Shown: positions 33,661 to 45,134 of the stretch, in pieces
How the letters are laid out: every line of letters starts with the position of its first letter
Numbering within the stretch: the first letter of the stretch is position 1
Origin: Neoceratodus forsteri
Lineage: Eukaryota; Chordata; Ceratodontiformes; Ceratodontidae
Reading direction: 5' to 3'
NCBI GenBank assembly: GCA_016271365.2
Contig: CM028129.1
Coordinates: 460,984,501 to 461,048,500, forward strand
DNA: 64,000 nucleotides
Notes under the pieces: generated by a model
Told to the model about the DNA's origin: nothing
The model's input: the letters and a program-made list of their open reading frames with translations, nothing else
Database searches by the model: none
Translations under genes and position numbers: made by a program

Positions 33661-35925
33661 TTATTTCCATGGCATCCAATCTCAGAAGCTCTGGGCACCT
33701 TACATAAATAAAAATCTCATAAATAAAACAGCATAAAACACCAAGGCACAGAACTGATACATAATTAAGGGATATCAACAAACCCAAAAATGTTAAAAAG
33801 ATGAATTTGTAGCTGTTTTTAAATGTGTCAACTGAGGGGGCTCCTCTGTCCTCTGGGAGAAGTGCATTCCATGGTATCAGTGCAGCAATCCAGAATGCAC
33901 AATACCCTGAAGATTTAAGTTGTGATCTGTGGCTAGAGAGGAGAACCAACTCAGAAGACGGGAACGAATAGTTGGATTTCTTCAAGATCATTTGCATCAT
34001 TCAATGTGCTCAGAAAGATCCCCCCTGAGAGGATACACCAGACAAGCTACATAAACACCAGACCTGAGAATCCTACATGCCTAACTAAAAGGTGAGTGGG
34101 GCCCTAATACAGCTCCAAAAAAAGGTGGGACCAGACTCTAAGATCACCCAATGGACCTCTTCCATTAAAACTGGCCTAAACTCTTCCCAACCCAAGGAGA
34201 GCATCTGTTCATGTACAGCTCAACCCTGCCAGTTCAGGACAACCCAGTTGGGGAGATCCTGGACTGTAGTGAGGGTACCCTGTCAGAGAAAAACTGAACA
34301 AACTCTTCACAGCAAGCAGGTGAATTTGCCTTCATTGGTTGCAGGCAGACCTAATGGAGTAGTTTGTCTGCAGTCTGTAAGAGCTGAGCTGATCAGTTTC
34401 TCCTTGCCACAGTTTCCCAGGACAGGTATGCTGCCTTCTTACAGAATATGGCTATTTGATACTCACTGTAGACAGTCCTAAATGTCAGGTTATCCTCCTT
34501 GGACCTTGATCTCCTCCAACAAAGCTCCAACCTCTGACCCATAGACTTCCGCTCCCTGAGCTCTGTTTCAAACCATCCTGGGGTCATGTATGGACTGGCA
34601 AAACTACATTGAAGGCTGAAGTAATGGTACTGTTATAGGCTACCACTGCCTCCTCCAATCCAGTCCTACAAGCAATCATCATGCTTGGGAGATCCACCAC
34701 AACCTGGAATCCTTCTGGGAACAGCCACTTCAAAGGGCAGTTTGGGAAACATGTCTACTGGGGATGGTCTATGGGGGGGGGGACCTGAATAAGAACATTA
34801 CTGTGTAGTTACCTGACACTTTATTCTGATATCAAAATTGGATCAGCATCATTGCTCTTTATTACATAAATTGAACAGGTTATCACCTTGTTCCAGGAAC
34901 AATTGACATTGGTTATCCCTCATTTATAAAACACTCAATAATCTAACCCCTATCTATTTATCAGAAAAGATAATCATCTTTACTCATATATACAGTCTCA
35001 GGGATGTGCTACATTGCATTTTTTTCCTTTCCAAATTTACTACGTTTGGCTAAGAATGCTTTTCTTATGGTGCCTCTCTTTTCTGGCATAGCTTATCCCC
35101 ACAGCTTAGAAACTGTTCTACTGTTGGCTCTTTTAAACAAATTTTAATAAAATTGTTGTTACAGGAACAATCTCTTTGGAACTGCTTTGCCAGGTGATTG
35201 GGTATTGACTGCTAATGTTTTATATGACTCATATTGTTGTTTGTTAGATGTTGATTATTATGGCTTGGGATGTTTCACAAGAGAGACTTGCTTATGAAGG
35301 AACTTATTCTGTACTTCAGAAACTTAAAAAAATATGAAAAAAGACCCACTGACTAGATCAATTATGAGGTTATTAATACTGAGCCACAGTGAGAAGACTA
35401 AGTCTGAGGCATAACCATGTTGGTGGATTGCAGCGGCTACTACCTGTGCTACACCCAGTGATTCCATCAGCTGGAGGAAATCCTGACAAAAATGGGCATT
35501 GAAGTCACCCAGAAGTAACTGTCTGGGCAATTCCAATACCCTCTTGGTGATGAAGTCAATGATTTCCTGCAGAAAATTTCTCTCATGTCCTAGAGGCCAG
35601 TACACAAGGAGGATCTTGCAATTTGCACCTGGACACCCATGCAGAGCCATGCATTCAAATGACAGTTTCCCCAAAAGAGTGCAGAGTAAAGTTAAATTCA
35701 GATCTAAAACAAAGGCCAATCCTGGTGATCCCTCCACCGGCAGTGAACCACAAAGAATCTGGCTCTGACTGCTGACTCCAGAAGAGGACTGGCATCAACA
35801 CTCAACCATGTCTCCGTGATGCAGTCAAGTCAAGACAAGACATTAAATATGCCATAATGTCTGTCTTATTCATCACTGATCAGGCATTGCAGAGCACTGC
35901 CCATAGGGGATGAATGGAAGCTGCT
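33648..35925 (-). mobile_element. LINE (L2-group like), internally deleted
   Basis: The minus-strand 3' tail at 33648 has the common LINE ending 'GTGCCCAGAGCTTCTGAGA' with TAAATAAA nearby. The C-terminal RT signature is 'FWIAALIPWNALLPEDRGAP' (33900). A linker 'CWRRSRSKEDNLTFRTVYS' occurs at about 34500. The endonuclease shows 'CITETWLSVDASP' (35800) and 'LLLGDFNAHFCQDFLQLMES' (35500). The RT catalytic core is missing between about 34010 and 34100. An inverted LINE fragment occupies 34797-35338. Confidence 0.78.
34797..35338 (+). mobile_element. L2-like LINE 3' fragment, inverted insertion
   Basis: The plus strand encodes a C-terminal RT-like segment ('YSLRDVLHCIFF' in one frame, 'LLRLAKNAFLMVPLFSG' in the next), then 3' sequence ending in TTAAAAAAATATGAAAAAAG. 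It lies between endonuclease and linker of the minus-strand LINE, so it inserted into that LINE in the opposite direction. Confidence 0.65.
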
Positions 35926-37619
35926 GGCCTAAAGGCTACTGCCCACTCAATCTGTTGGGAACTCTTGGTACTGGTGCCAACCATGTCTGGCTTCTCCTGG
36001 ACCCATTTCACCCCTGGGTGTTACCTGGTTTTCACCAGACCTACAGTGCCCTGCCATTAGCACCCCCTGCACACCACCACCCACCATCCCCCTTTCAAAT
36101 TATGCTTACCTCCCTGCGGTGCTTGTATGCCACCACTGATGGGTGAGTTATCAAAAGGAAGGAGGTCTAAGAGCTGGGACAGGGAGTATCTATGCTGCGG
36201 GGGCCCTATATCCTTTGCACATAATTCAGCCAATGGTCATGCCAGACAGCCCTCCAACACTGGAACCATAAACTTGCAACAACCAGTGACCTCCACAAAA
36301 ATACTCTAACCACCCACCCAATCTAAAACACTTTGATTTACTTACACTAACTAATAAAATACAAATTACCACCCACGCACTCCACCACCCAAACCACTAC
36401 ACTAACCATACACACCAACCCATGTCACTTAAAATTTTATAGGCAAATCCATATAATGTGCAGTTCTTGGTGCAAATAAAAGCCAACAAATGAGACATAA
36501 CAATTCAGTGTACATAAATTATTGTCTTACTGGAAAAAACACAGTCTCTGCTCCCACTAGAAAAAAAAAGTGCAAATTAGTTGACATGCACCAGGCAACT
36601 CTTCCCCTGCAGCCTTAGAGCAAACACAACAAAGAAGTTAACAAAATCTGAACCCGTCATTTCTCTCACCACCCTTGGCTTTTGGATGGAGTCCTCAATC
36701 CTCAGTCCAAGCCATAATCACCCTTCACACTAGGGAAAACCAAAGAGTTCGTTTAGAAAAGGGAAAGCAGCCAAATCCTTTCTCAACAGTGTCAGATGAA
36801 TTCTCAGCAAATTGGTGGCCGTGGAAGATTATTTGCTCAGACTGCCAGCCAGAAGTCAACACTCAAGCTTCTAAGCTTGGGCATTTTCTCCCCTTCCTGT
36901 GGAGTGAGCTGGTCCAGGCAGTCAGTGCATTCACCCCCACAGACCTGAGCACTGGTCAACTTGGCACATTTCTGGTTCACTGGCTCCTTTGGGTCTCCTA
37001 CCCATCAGCATTAAACCTTGGGATCCAACCCCTCCAGATTTGCCTCCAGCAATCATACAGCAACAGATGACTGTCAGCTCCACACCACATGTTTGGTTAG
37101 CTTCACCACAACAAGCTGGCAGATAATCAGGCACTGTATCAGCAGTGCAAGTGCAAGCAATGCCAGATGAGTTAACAAATGTTAACCAACAATGTATGTA
37201 GAAGAAAATGGCACCATAAACTGCATGCAGAGTACCAAACTCTAAAAAACTAACACTTCTAACACTTACTGACTCGGGCTCCTAGCTAGCACTATACCTT
37301 CCTAACAACTATTAATAACTATTCTAAGTCACAGGACTAAAATAGGCCAAAAATAAACAAAATTGGATGTAATGCAGTACTACTTCCAAATGCTTATAAA
37401 ATGGATTCTCCAATATGCACAGAAGCTAATTTTAAGAGTTTTCTTATAGCTTATTAAACGCTCTAACTGCCATCATGCCCAGCCTGGTGGCCATCTTGCA
37501 TCTTGATCTTTAGCCAAAATACATGGGGGTCAGTATCAAGCCCTAAAGCACTCCACAACTAAGTGCAGTACCATCCAGGATGTATGATCCCAGCACCACA
37601 TGTTGTATTCTTCTGGACA
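35926..37619. other. Unassigned sequence
   Basis: No gene. Short open frames overlap on both strands and show no motif. A C/A-rich stretch with repeated CACCACCCA words occurs at 36060-36110 and 36300-36420. Confidence 0.4.
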
Positions 37620-38010
37620 AGTAGGAAACCCACTGCTCACTATGGCTTCATGTTGTGCTATGAGTGATCACAATGGTAGTCTGTTAGGATGCCAGTTATC
37701 ATACATTCTGATGCTCGCTAGAGTCCTTTGTTAAGCTATCAGTGATCAAGCAAGCCAGTGCTAACTCTAACCTTCAGCTGGGTCGATGCTGATCAAACAA
37801 ACCAATGCTTACCAGGGCCCTGTGCTGAGCTGTCAGTGATCAAACAAGCTGCTGCTCACTACTGCCCTCTATTGGGCTGTTGCTTATTAAATAAACCAAA
37901 GCTCATTATGGCTTTCTGTTGGGCTTCGAGCATCAAACAAGCTGCTGCTCACTACGACATTCTGTTGGGCTGCCAGAAACCCAACAAGTCAATGCTCACT
38001 GTTCCTACAA
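37620..38010. repeat. 47-bp satellite array, locus 3 (best array)
   Basis: GATCAAACAA or variants start at about 37744, 37791, 37838, 37885, 37931 and 37978, a 46-47 base period, with further degenerate units back to 37630. Each unit contains 'TGCTCACTA' and 'CTGTTGGGCTG'. This is the cleanest copy for deriving a consensus. Confidence 0.88.
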
Positions 38011-38099
38011 ACTGCATTTATAGTTCCATGTGTGCATCTAACCTCCACCTACTGATACGATACATCTTTATTTATTATTATTTTTTTAATAAGAACATT

Positions 38100-40063
38100 G
38101 GCACTTTTGAAAATGAGACAATATAAAGGAAACAGACCAAGCATGATAGAGACCTTAAAGATTACACTTTGGGTAAGGTCTTTGTCTGGGATAGACCTAC
38201 ACAATACAGAGGACAGGACACCATTAGAAGTGAATCAAGAAATAGAACATGGAGCAATTCACAAAACTGGAGACAAAATAAAAATAAGAATGAGATTAAG
38301 CAAGGTGCTAATAACGGTCCTAAACAAGGCACATGTACATCCAATTCTGAGGAACTTTTGGGTGCCTCTGGCTCATCAGCTAGTGCCACAGCCAATAAAA
38401 AGGTAGCTTTTCAGACAAAAGGACTCTGGACCACAAAGAAAAAGATGAAGAGGAAAGAGAGCTGGTCAGAAATGCAAAAGAAGACAAGTTGAGAGACCTA
38501 CCAGGTCCAGTCTGAAAAAATCAAAAGAAGTTTTGAACTTAAGCACACATGCATTTACCTCAATAGAATTAAGTATTTTAGCCAGCCTGGTGGCACTGTG
38601 GGCTGAGGTGCTGGACGCCTTACATCGTCTCATGCCGGTGACCCGTATTTGGGAATGAGCACAAACCGCCGGGGGTCGGCCAGGGAAGAGAAGGATAGAG
38701 CACCCGATGGTGGCTCTCCTTCTCTGGGGGGACAACCTGCAAGCTCTCACCTTGATACCGCCTCCTGGAGGAGCTCAGGTGGTAGGTGCGGTACAGGGAG
38801 GTAGCAGTATGGGAACGGGGCAGACGTCGGCAGAGGGGTGGAGCAGGAGGTGCATCTCACTGCATCTCCTCACTCATTGGTCCTCATTGCACGCCGATGT
38901 CAAGGGAAGAGTAAAAAGGGAAAAAACACCCCTGTCTCACCTAGGTGACGACTCCTCACTGCGCGCCTTCAGATCATCGGGGTAGACTCCACTGTACAGG
39001 TCCACAAATCAAGAATTGGGGAGTTAGGGTCTCTTCCCACCCCACACCAAGGGGTAATCCGGGCATCATAGGGTCTATGTGGCACCAGGTGCTCTAGGGG
39101 CAGACACTGCGGAGAAGAAGGATCGCATAGTAATAGAGGAAGTCTAACTGAGTGGTGAGTAGGGGCAGTAAGAGGGATAAATACAGAGTCAAAAAAAAAT
39201 TAAGTATTTTAAGTGACGGTTTTTCTTTTGCTCCATCACCTAAGGTTAACAGGTTTCAGTTACAAAACGGAATTATTTAAGATTTTTAGGAAAATTCATT
39301 TAACTCATTTCTTTGCAGTAAGAAAAATGGGGTGGGGCAATCATTGGTTGAAGGTGACAATAATTATTTGGGGAGAGATGATCTGGATGACTTAATCACC
39401 AGATTAACCCAATCAATAAACGAAAATGCATACAATTTGGAGAATTCTAGTGGGTTAACAAATGATTTGATGGATTTTATTAATTTTGATGCACAGGGTG
39501 ATGCTTATGTGAATAAAATAAATGACAATAATGCTTTTGTGGATTACCTTCATTTAAATAGGAAGGCAAAATTCAGATCAAAATCTGTTTTCTGTCCCAA
39601 AGTATATAATCCAGCAATACACACATATCAAAAGGTAGTAGTTGAAGAGATTGATTTATTATTTTCATGAAGGTGGTACACATACTGTATAATGACAATC
39701 TCTCAAAGTGCGAGCGTGAAGCACTACATCATCTTAAGAATTTAAAGGGGGTTGTTTTTAAACAATCCAACAAGGGTGGAAGTGTAGTTATTCTAAACAA
39801 AAGTGACTATGAATGGGAAGCAATGAGACTGCTGTCTGATCAAGAGACATACTGTATGTTGTCCTAAGTAGAGATCAACTCTGGAGTTCCAAGCACAACT
39901 GTTTTTCCTGGTAGATGAGGTCACAAAGAGGGGCTTAATTACAGAAAAAGAACAAAAGTTTTTAAAGGTTGAGAACCCTATGATTCCAACATTTTACTAT
40001 CTCCCAAACGTGCATAAAAATTTGGAAAGCCACCATGGGTGACCCAGCATCTCAGGAATATGC
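38100..40063 (+). mobile_element. Penelope-like element, N-terminal half
   Basis: Plus-strand Penelope-like protein, broken by stops. Basic/Gln-Asn-rich N-terminus (38170-38500), 'LNLSTHAFTSIELSIL' (38540-38580), 'DGFSFAPSPKVNRFQL' (39212-39260), then 'LSKCEREALHHLKNLKGVVF' and 'NKGGSVVILNKSDYEWEAM' (39700-39820), the fingers region of Penelope RTs. It reaches 'YYLPNVHKN' and a block equivalent to 'RPIISGI' at about 40045. A 617-bp insertion splits it at 38581. The remainder of the RT is at 45135. Confidence 0.85.
38581..39197 (+). mobile_element. 617-bp GC-rich SINE-like insertion
   Basis: Flanked by an exact 14-bp target duplication AATTAAGTATTTTA (38567-38580 and 39198-39211) and ending in A9. 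Removing it leaves the Penelope reading frame continuous across the site. The head 'GTGGCACTGTGGGCTGAGG' fits a pol III A box (TGGCACTGTGGG) at the expected distance from the start; a B box is only weakly suggested near 38640. The body is GC-rich and non-coding. Long target duplication plus poly(A) imply L1-type target-primed insertion of an RNA, unlike the CR1/L2 elements around it. A retrocopied non-coding RNA is the alternative. Confidence 0.85.
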
Positions 40064-40210
40064 AGTATAGCACAGTGGTTTGAGGCTTTGAGATGCAAAT
40101 CTAGAGACCTGGGTTTGAATCCCACAGCCCCCACTTGCATACTGTGTGACCCTGGGCAAGTCACTTAACTTTCCTGTGCTCCCAGTCCACACCTCTAAAC
40201 AAGCTTTCAG
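40064..40210 (+). mobile_element. CORE/MIR-like tRNA SINE, 3'-truncated
   Basis: A box TAGCACAGTGG (40067), B box GGTTTGAATCC (40112), then the core segment 'ACTTGCATACTGTGTGACCC' and 'GGGCAAGTCACTTAAC'. This is the conserved part of MIR/CORE SINEs. It lacks the L2-type 3' tail present in the copy at 61162. It starts exactly where the Penelope-like frame is interrupted. Confidence 0.85.
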
Positions 40211-40475
40211 ATTAGTGTGCCACTCCTGGTTAAACAATTGAAAAGAAAATAGGGCTCCAACTGAAAATGTATTAAGATTTTGTGATTTTTATGGCTGCAG
40301 TGGGCATAGCCCTGCAGATGTTTTGCTTTGAGAAATGGACTACCTGCATAATTACCTTCCAAACAACAAGGTAGAATGTTAAAAATAGTGTTCTCTGCTG
40401 AAGCCTCATCACTACACTGCCTGTGTGTGTATGCCAGCGGGAGAGCACTATTTTTCCTCAGGCTTAAGAAGTTCA

Positions 40476-40655
40476 TTGAGCCCTCCCCAATACTGCCTTT
40501 TTTGGCAAATTGAAAACTCCTCCATAGTGTTTTATGGGCCTTTTCATTTTTTGTTAAGTTTCAGTGCTTAAAGTGAGCCCTCCCCAGTACTTTCTTTTTT
40601 TGCAAGTTGAAATCTCCTCCATAATGTTTTATGGGGCTTTCCTGTGGCTTGAGAG
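40476..40655. repeat. 97-bp tandem repeat, two units
   Basis: Units start at about 40476 and 40573 with 'GAGCCCTCCCCA(A/G)TACT', then 'CTCCTCCATA' and 'GTTTTATGGG'. A third copy of the same unit is at 41718-41815, about 1.15 kb away, including 'GTTAAGTTTCAGTGCTTAA'. Confidence 0.75.
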
Positions 40656-41291
40656 AAGTTAAAGGAAAACTCCATCCAGAGTCAAAGTCTGTTGCATCTG
40701 CGATTTCTCTGAATTTGCTAAAAAACTATCCTGCACATTTTGAGTCCCTCCATAGGAGACATCAACTAAAGTAACAAAATACTAAGGATTGAACCACATA
40801 AACACAAACAATCTCAAAGCTGACTTAGCCAATGGATGACCACAGCTGCAAAGTGATTCAATTGGTCTACGAACACTGTCTTCTACACAAGACACAAGCA
40901 ATTGAACCAACAGTTCATAACATGTTGATCAAATGGGGGGAGCAGGATTTTAGGCAAAGTGACACAGTTTATACACAGATTGTAGGCAGCAGTAACTGTT
41001 ACTGAGATAAACTGATGTGTCCCTTGCTATGCAATGGGGGGGGGAGTGTAATGTAGCATTGTTGAGGAGCAGTCACAGATTTGTTATATAAGTAGCTGTG
41101 CTCCATGATGTTTCCAGACTAGTTTATATAAACTATTACAATTCTGCATATATTATTTCATTCATGGTCTACTTTAACAAACTATAAAGTGCTGCTTCAT
41201 TTCTGCTACTTGGTTCTGGTATAATGCCTGAAAGGGACTGAGGGATAGCAACAAGAGTGCAGACAAAACTACTTTAAATAGTGACATGCTT

Positions 41292-41292
<1 letters not shown>

Positions 41293-41327
<35 letters not shown>
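41293..41327. repeat. CA microsatellite
   Basis: About 14-16 uninterrupted CA units followed by CATACACAG. Confidence 0.95.
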
Positions 41328-41717
41328 AGCAGAACACAGCTGGATTAAGTACCAATATTTAGGAAATCAATTGATTACACTTACCCTAAGACTAGCAGTG
41401 TGACACCGCTGGCTGATGTGTTCTCTCTACTGTGGCTAATTTGAAACAAAAAGACCATGTAACAAGACACTGGCCTCCAGCAGGGGCTATTAAACATTAG
41501 AGCAAAGGGCACTCTGGGAAGACTCTCTGAGACAAGATGCAATAAAAGAAACCCAAATGGCAGCCACAGGAGCCATAAAAACAGCCAGGGAAAGTTAGAA
41601 AAACTCCTCTCACAGCCATAACTGAAAAAGAAAAAATGCTGAGATGAAGTTAGAACACAAAAAAGTTAATAATACATATATTTTCCTGATTTTATTTAAC
41701 ATGTAGTTTTCTTTTAA

Positions 41718-41815
41718 TTGAGCTATGCCCAGTACTGCCTATATTTTTGTTTGCAAGCTGAAACCTCCTCTATTGTGTTTTATGGGCCTTTTCTTTGTAT
41801 GTTAAGTTTCAGTGC
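41718..41815. repeat. Dispersed copy of the 97-bp unit
   Basis: Starts 'GAGCTATGCCCAGTACTGCC' and continues with 'CTCCTCTATTGTGTTTTATG', then 'GTTAAGTTTCAGTGCTTAA'. It matches the tandem pair at 40476-40655. Confidence 0.7.
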
Positions 41816-42099
41816 TTAATTTACAACCATATGCAAACTGAGAAACTTGTTTTGCTGGTATCCCTTCCACCACTCATCCAGAGGTGTCAAATCATTTGTT
41901 TGCTAACCATACTGGTTGATCTTACTTGCTTCCCTCATAGCAAGAATGAACTACTAAACTTGTGTTATTTTAAATGATTGATAAAGTGACATGTACAGTT
42001 TGCATCTCTTGGGGATGAAGCTGTATCACTTTACCTGTATGGAGTAATTCACTTGGCACCAACTCTTAAGACCTCAGCTGTAAGACACATCATGCATGT

Positions 42100-42620
42100 G
42101 AGCAGGGGTGTAGCCAGGAACTTTAAACTTGTACTCAAGTTGAGAGATGATGGAACTGTTGCCTATGGGGAAAGACTCAGGGAGTTAAATATGTACTGTC
42201 TAGAGGAAAGGAGGGAAAGGGGAGACATTATAGAAGCATTCAAATACCTCAAATGTATCAATAAGGCACAGGAAGATTGAAATTTGCTGAGAAATAGGTG
42301 TTCAAGGACAAGGGGGCATGATATGTAGCTAGAAGGGGGAAGACTTAGAGGGGATATGAGGAAATACTTCATTACAGATATGGCAGTGGACACCTGGAAC
42401 AGCCTGCCAGTAGAGGTAATGGGTACCAAAATGGTAACAGGTTTCAAACATGCATGGGGTACACAGAAGGGGACCTTGGTAACAGGGCTGGAGTGTGTGT
42501 ATGGGGGGGGTTAAGGCTGGAGATCAGTTATGATCCATGACAACACAGTAGGTAGGGACCTTAAAGCAGACTAGGTGGGACAGAAAGTCTTTTTCTGCCA
42601 ACAGATTCTATGTTTCTCTG
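42100..42620 (+). mobile_element. CR1 LINE 3' fragment
   Basis: Plus-strand ORF2 C-terminus 'GERLRELNMYCLEERRERGD' with 'IIEAFKYLKCINKAQED' (42165-42280), then the 3' untranslated tail with 'GACTAGGTGGGACAGAAAG' and 'TTCTATGTTTCTCTG'. 5'-truncated. Confidence 0.88.
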
Positions 42621-42639
42621 TTAGTAAATAGCTGGTACA

Positions 42640-44424
42640 TAAGCAGTATACATTCATGTTGACATCAATTTTAAGATGTTAAATATAAATCCTATGGTAC
42701 CAGTAAAACAATGCCATAAACAAATGCTGCTCAAATATTGAAAATCCATGGAATCAACCTATTGTCAATTTAAATCAAAAATATATATCTCTATAGCAGT
42801 CAGGACCATAAAGAAAAAGAAAGAAAAAAAGAAACACAGAAGAAACAGTGTGCATAAAATAAGCCAAAGCTGGGGGGGGGGGTATAAAGCAAGTGAGTAG
42901 CATTGAAATTTGTATTCATTATACTTGAGAAAGGAAGAAAACACAAGTAAAATATAGGTCCTAAGTACAGAAAACAGTTGAAAAGGATAAAAAGAAAGGG
43001 AAAGGGTCCTAGATGCAGTAAAAAAAACAACAACAAAAAAGACTGACATAAAATTTAAAACAACAACAGTAAATGATATTTGGCAGATTATAAAGGGCAA
43101 CATATTATTATTTGCAATAGGTTACATTAAAAGGAACAAGGAATATAACAACAAATGATGACAAGCAAGATGGCTACATAAGGATGTGTAGAAAGTTAAC
43201 AACTACAACAGCAAAGAAAGCTTAACATATAATAAAATGTCTGAAAACAAAAGCCATGACATAATCACATGGTCATAATATTAAACATTTGAAAAGAAAC
43301 ATAAAGGTGAAAGTAAGCATTTCAAAAAGAAAATAGAACATAAATGCAACAGATGCCAACAAAAGCAATAACAAGCAATTGTGCAGTTACAGCAATACCC
43401 TAAACAAAACAAAAAAATATATAAGTATATTAATATTGAAGGAGAAACGGTAAAAAAACCCAGTGAAAATAGCAAAGCTATGTAATGAATATTTGTGTTC
43501 TTTATTCAAACCCAATCACAACTCAAGTCCCCTGCCCCAGTACATTACCAGGAATGCCAACAGAATTGATATAAATACAGACAACATACTGCAAAAAATT
43601 CAGAATAAAAAAATCAGAGTGCAAGGTTTCCACTAAAATGCTGAAATCAAATATTTGGATAATCCATAACAAGGCATCCCCTCAAAATATTTTTAAAAAA
43701 TTAATAAATACAGGTTCAGGGTAAAATTCTAGAATCACTACTTGAAGATTTAAGTTATCCACATGTCTAACAAAGATTTTAGTGCAGAGAGCAGCAGTGA
43801 TTCACAAAGGGACAATCATGTATCCTAAATGTAATCTCTCTCTATGAAAATGTGATCCAGTTCTTGGACAATAATACCTCATAGACATAATTTCTGTTAT
43901 TCCTTTGAAAAACATCTGCCACTGTACCACATTTAGCAATCATTGAAAACAATGTCTTCACTAGTTATTCATCCTTGTATTGTAAACATTAGAACCCAAA
44001 CTAGCCAAACCATATGAAGATTCATCACTGTAAGGTTGTGTATTATTCAGACTGTGATACTTAACACTTGTAGGGTAAGTGCATCTGGACTTATTTGCTA
44101 CATATGCATCTCAATTGCTATGTGGTCCTGACCATGTTCACCCTTCCTCAAGCCAAGTTAGCTACAGTATATCTTTCAACTCATTGTAAATGACATCACT
44201 TTAGCTTATGTATTTACTGTGGCAAGCTGTTATTTTCAACAAGCAGTTAAAATTTTAAAAAGACAGTGATGTGGATTGAGATGCAGCTTGTGCAGGTGAA
44301 TCATCATGCTAGCCAAGATATTTCCAGGTTGTGTTCGGTAAGCCTAACCAGTGGGAGCAGAAGGAGAGAGGAATACAAATCTAAAATAGAACTATTTAAC
44401 CATTTGTGATTTAAAGTTACATTA
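42640..44424. other. A-rich unassigned sequence
   Basis: No gene. 42780-43480 is strongly A-rich on plus. The T-rich complement yields long hydrophobic open frames that are compositional artefacts. A G-run occurs at about 42874. Confidence 0.5.
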
Positions 44425-45052
44425 CGGAAATGTGGCCTCCAGAACTGGACACCATATTCCAAATGAGGCCTCACCAGTGATCTGCACAGTGGCATCACCA
44501 CCTCCTTCCTTCTGCTGGTGATACCTCTCCCTATGCACCCCAGCATCCCACCAGCTCTCCCAACAGCCTTGGTGCATTGTTTAGCCACCATTAGGTCATC
44601 TCATATGATTATGCCAAAATCCCTTTCCTGTTTGGTGATCATCAGTCCCCCCCCCCCCACCGTAATCTTGCCCTGGGTTTCTGCAACCCAAATGCATGAT
44701 TTTGAACTTTTCTGCATCAAATCTCAACTGTGACACTTTGGACCATTCCTCCAGTTTTCCTGGGTCCCTCCTTGTTTTTTCCACCCTTCCTGGAGTGTCC
44801 ACCCTGTGCAGATCTTAGTGTTATGCACAAACAGGCACACTTAACCCTCCATCCCCTTCACAATTTCATTTGTGTAGACATAAAATAGGACTTGGCCCAG
44901 GACTGATCCCTGTGGCACCCTACTGGTCACACTCCTTTCCTTAAATTGAGCACCATTTACCATGACTCTCCATCTTCTATCATTTAACCAGTTCCTAACC
45001 CAGTTTACCACCTTGTGACCCACTCCCAGGCTGCCCAGCTTGTTCACAAGTC
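44425..45052 (-). mobile_element. CR1 LINE fragment, truncated at both ends
   Basis: The minus strand reads 'GHKVVNWVRNWLNDRRWRVM' (44990), motif B 'RVPQGSVLGQVLFYVY' (44910), then 'EEWSKVSQLRFDAEKFKIMH' (44740) and 'RPHLEYGVQFWRPHF' (44440). Motif C is lost with a deletion near 44830. The 3' tail is missing, so the copy was cut after insertion or inserted incompletely. Confidence 0.85.
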
Positions 45053-45134
45053 ATAGGTGGAATGACATCGCAGGCTTTTACTAAATGCAATTCATGTTTA
45101 TGTTTAGGCCCATGAAACACCCTTAACAAGTTAA

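Larger units (their letters stand above)
40211..42095. other. Unassigned sequence with 97-bp repeats
   Basis: No gene. It holds the 97-bp repeat units and a CA microsatellite listed separately. It is part of the roughly 5-kb block that separates the two halves of the Penelope-like element. Confidence 0.4.

Noticed and set aside
36060..37140. Open frames of 67-131 codons considered as exons of a host gene
   Set aside because: No conserved protein text and no consistent splice signals; the frames overlap antisense frames of similar length.
37740..38000. Regular 47-bp repeats considered as a CRISPR array
   Set aside because: The whole unit repeats with no unique spacers, no cas genes are near, and the surroundings are vertebrate retroelements.
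40067..40140. Possible functional tRNA gene
   Set aside because: A and B boxes are present but the sequence does not fold as a cloverleaf by eye and runs into a CORE-SINE body; it is a SINE head.
42765..43475. Long hydrophobic open frames on minus, looking like membrane proteins
   Set aside because: The plus strand is A-rich, so its complement gives Phe/Leu/Ser-rich frames by composition alone.
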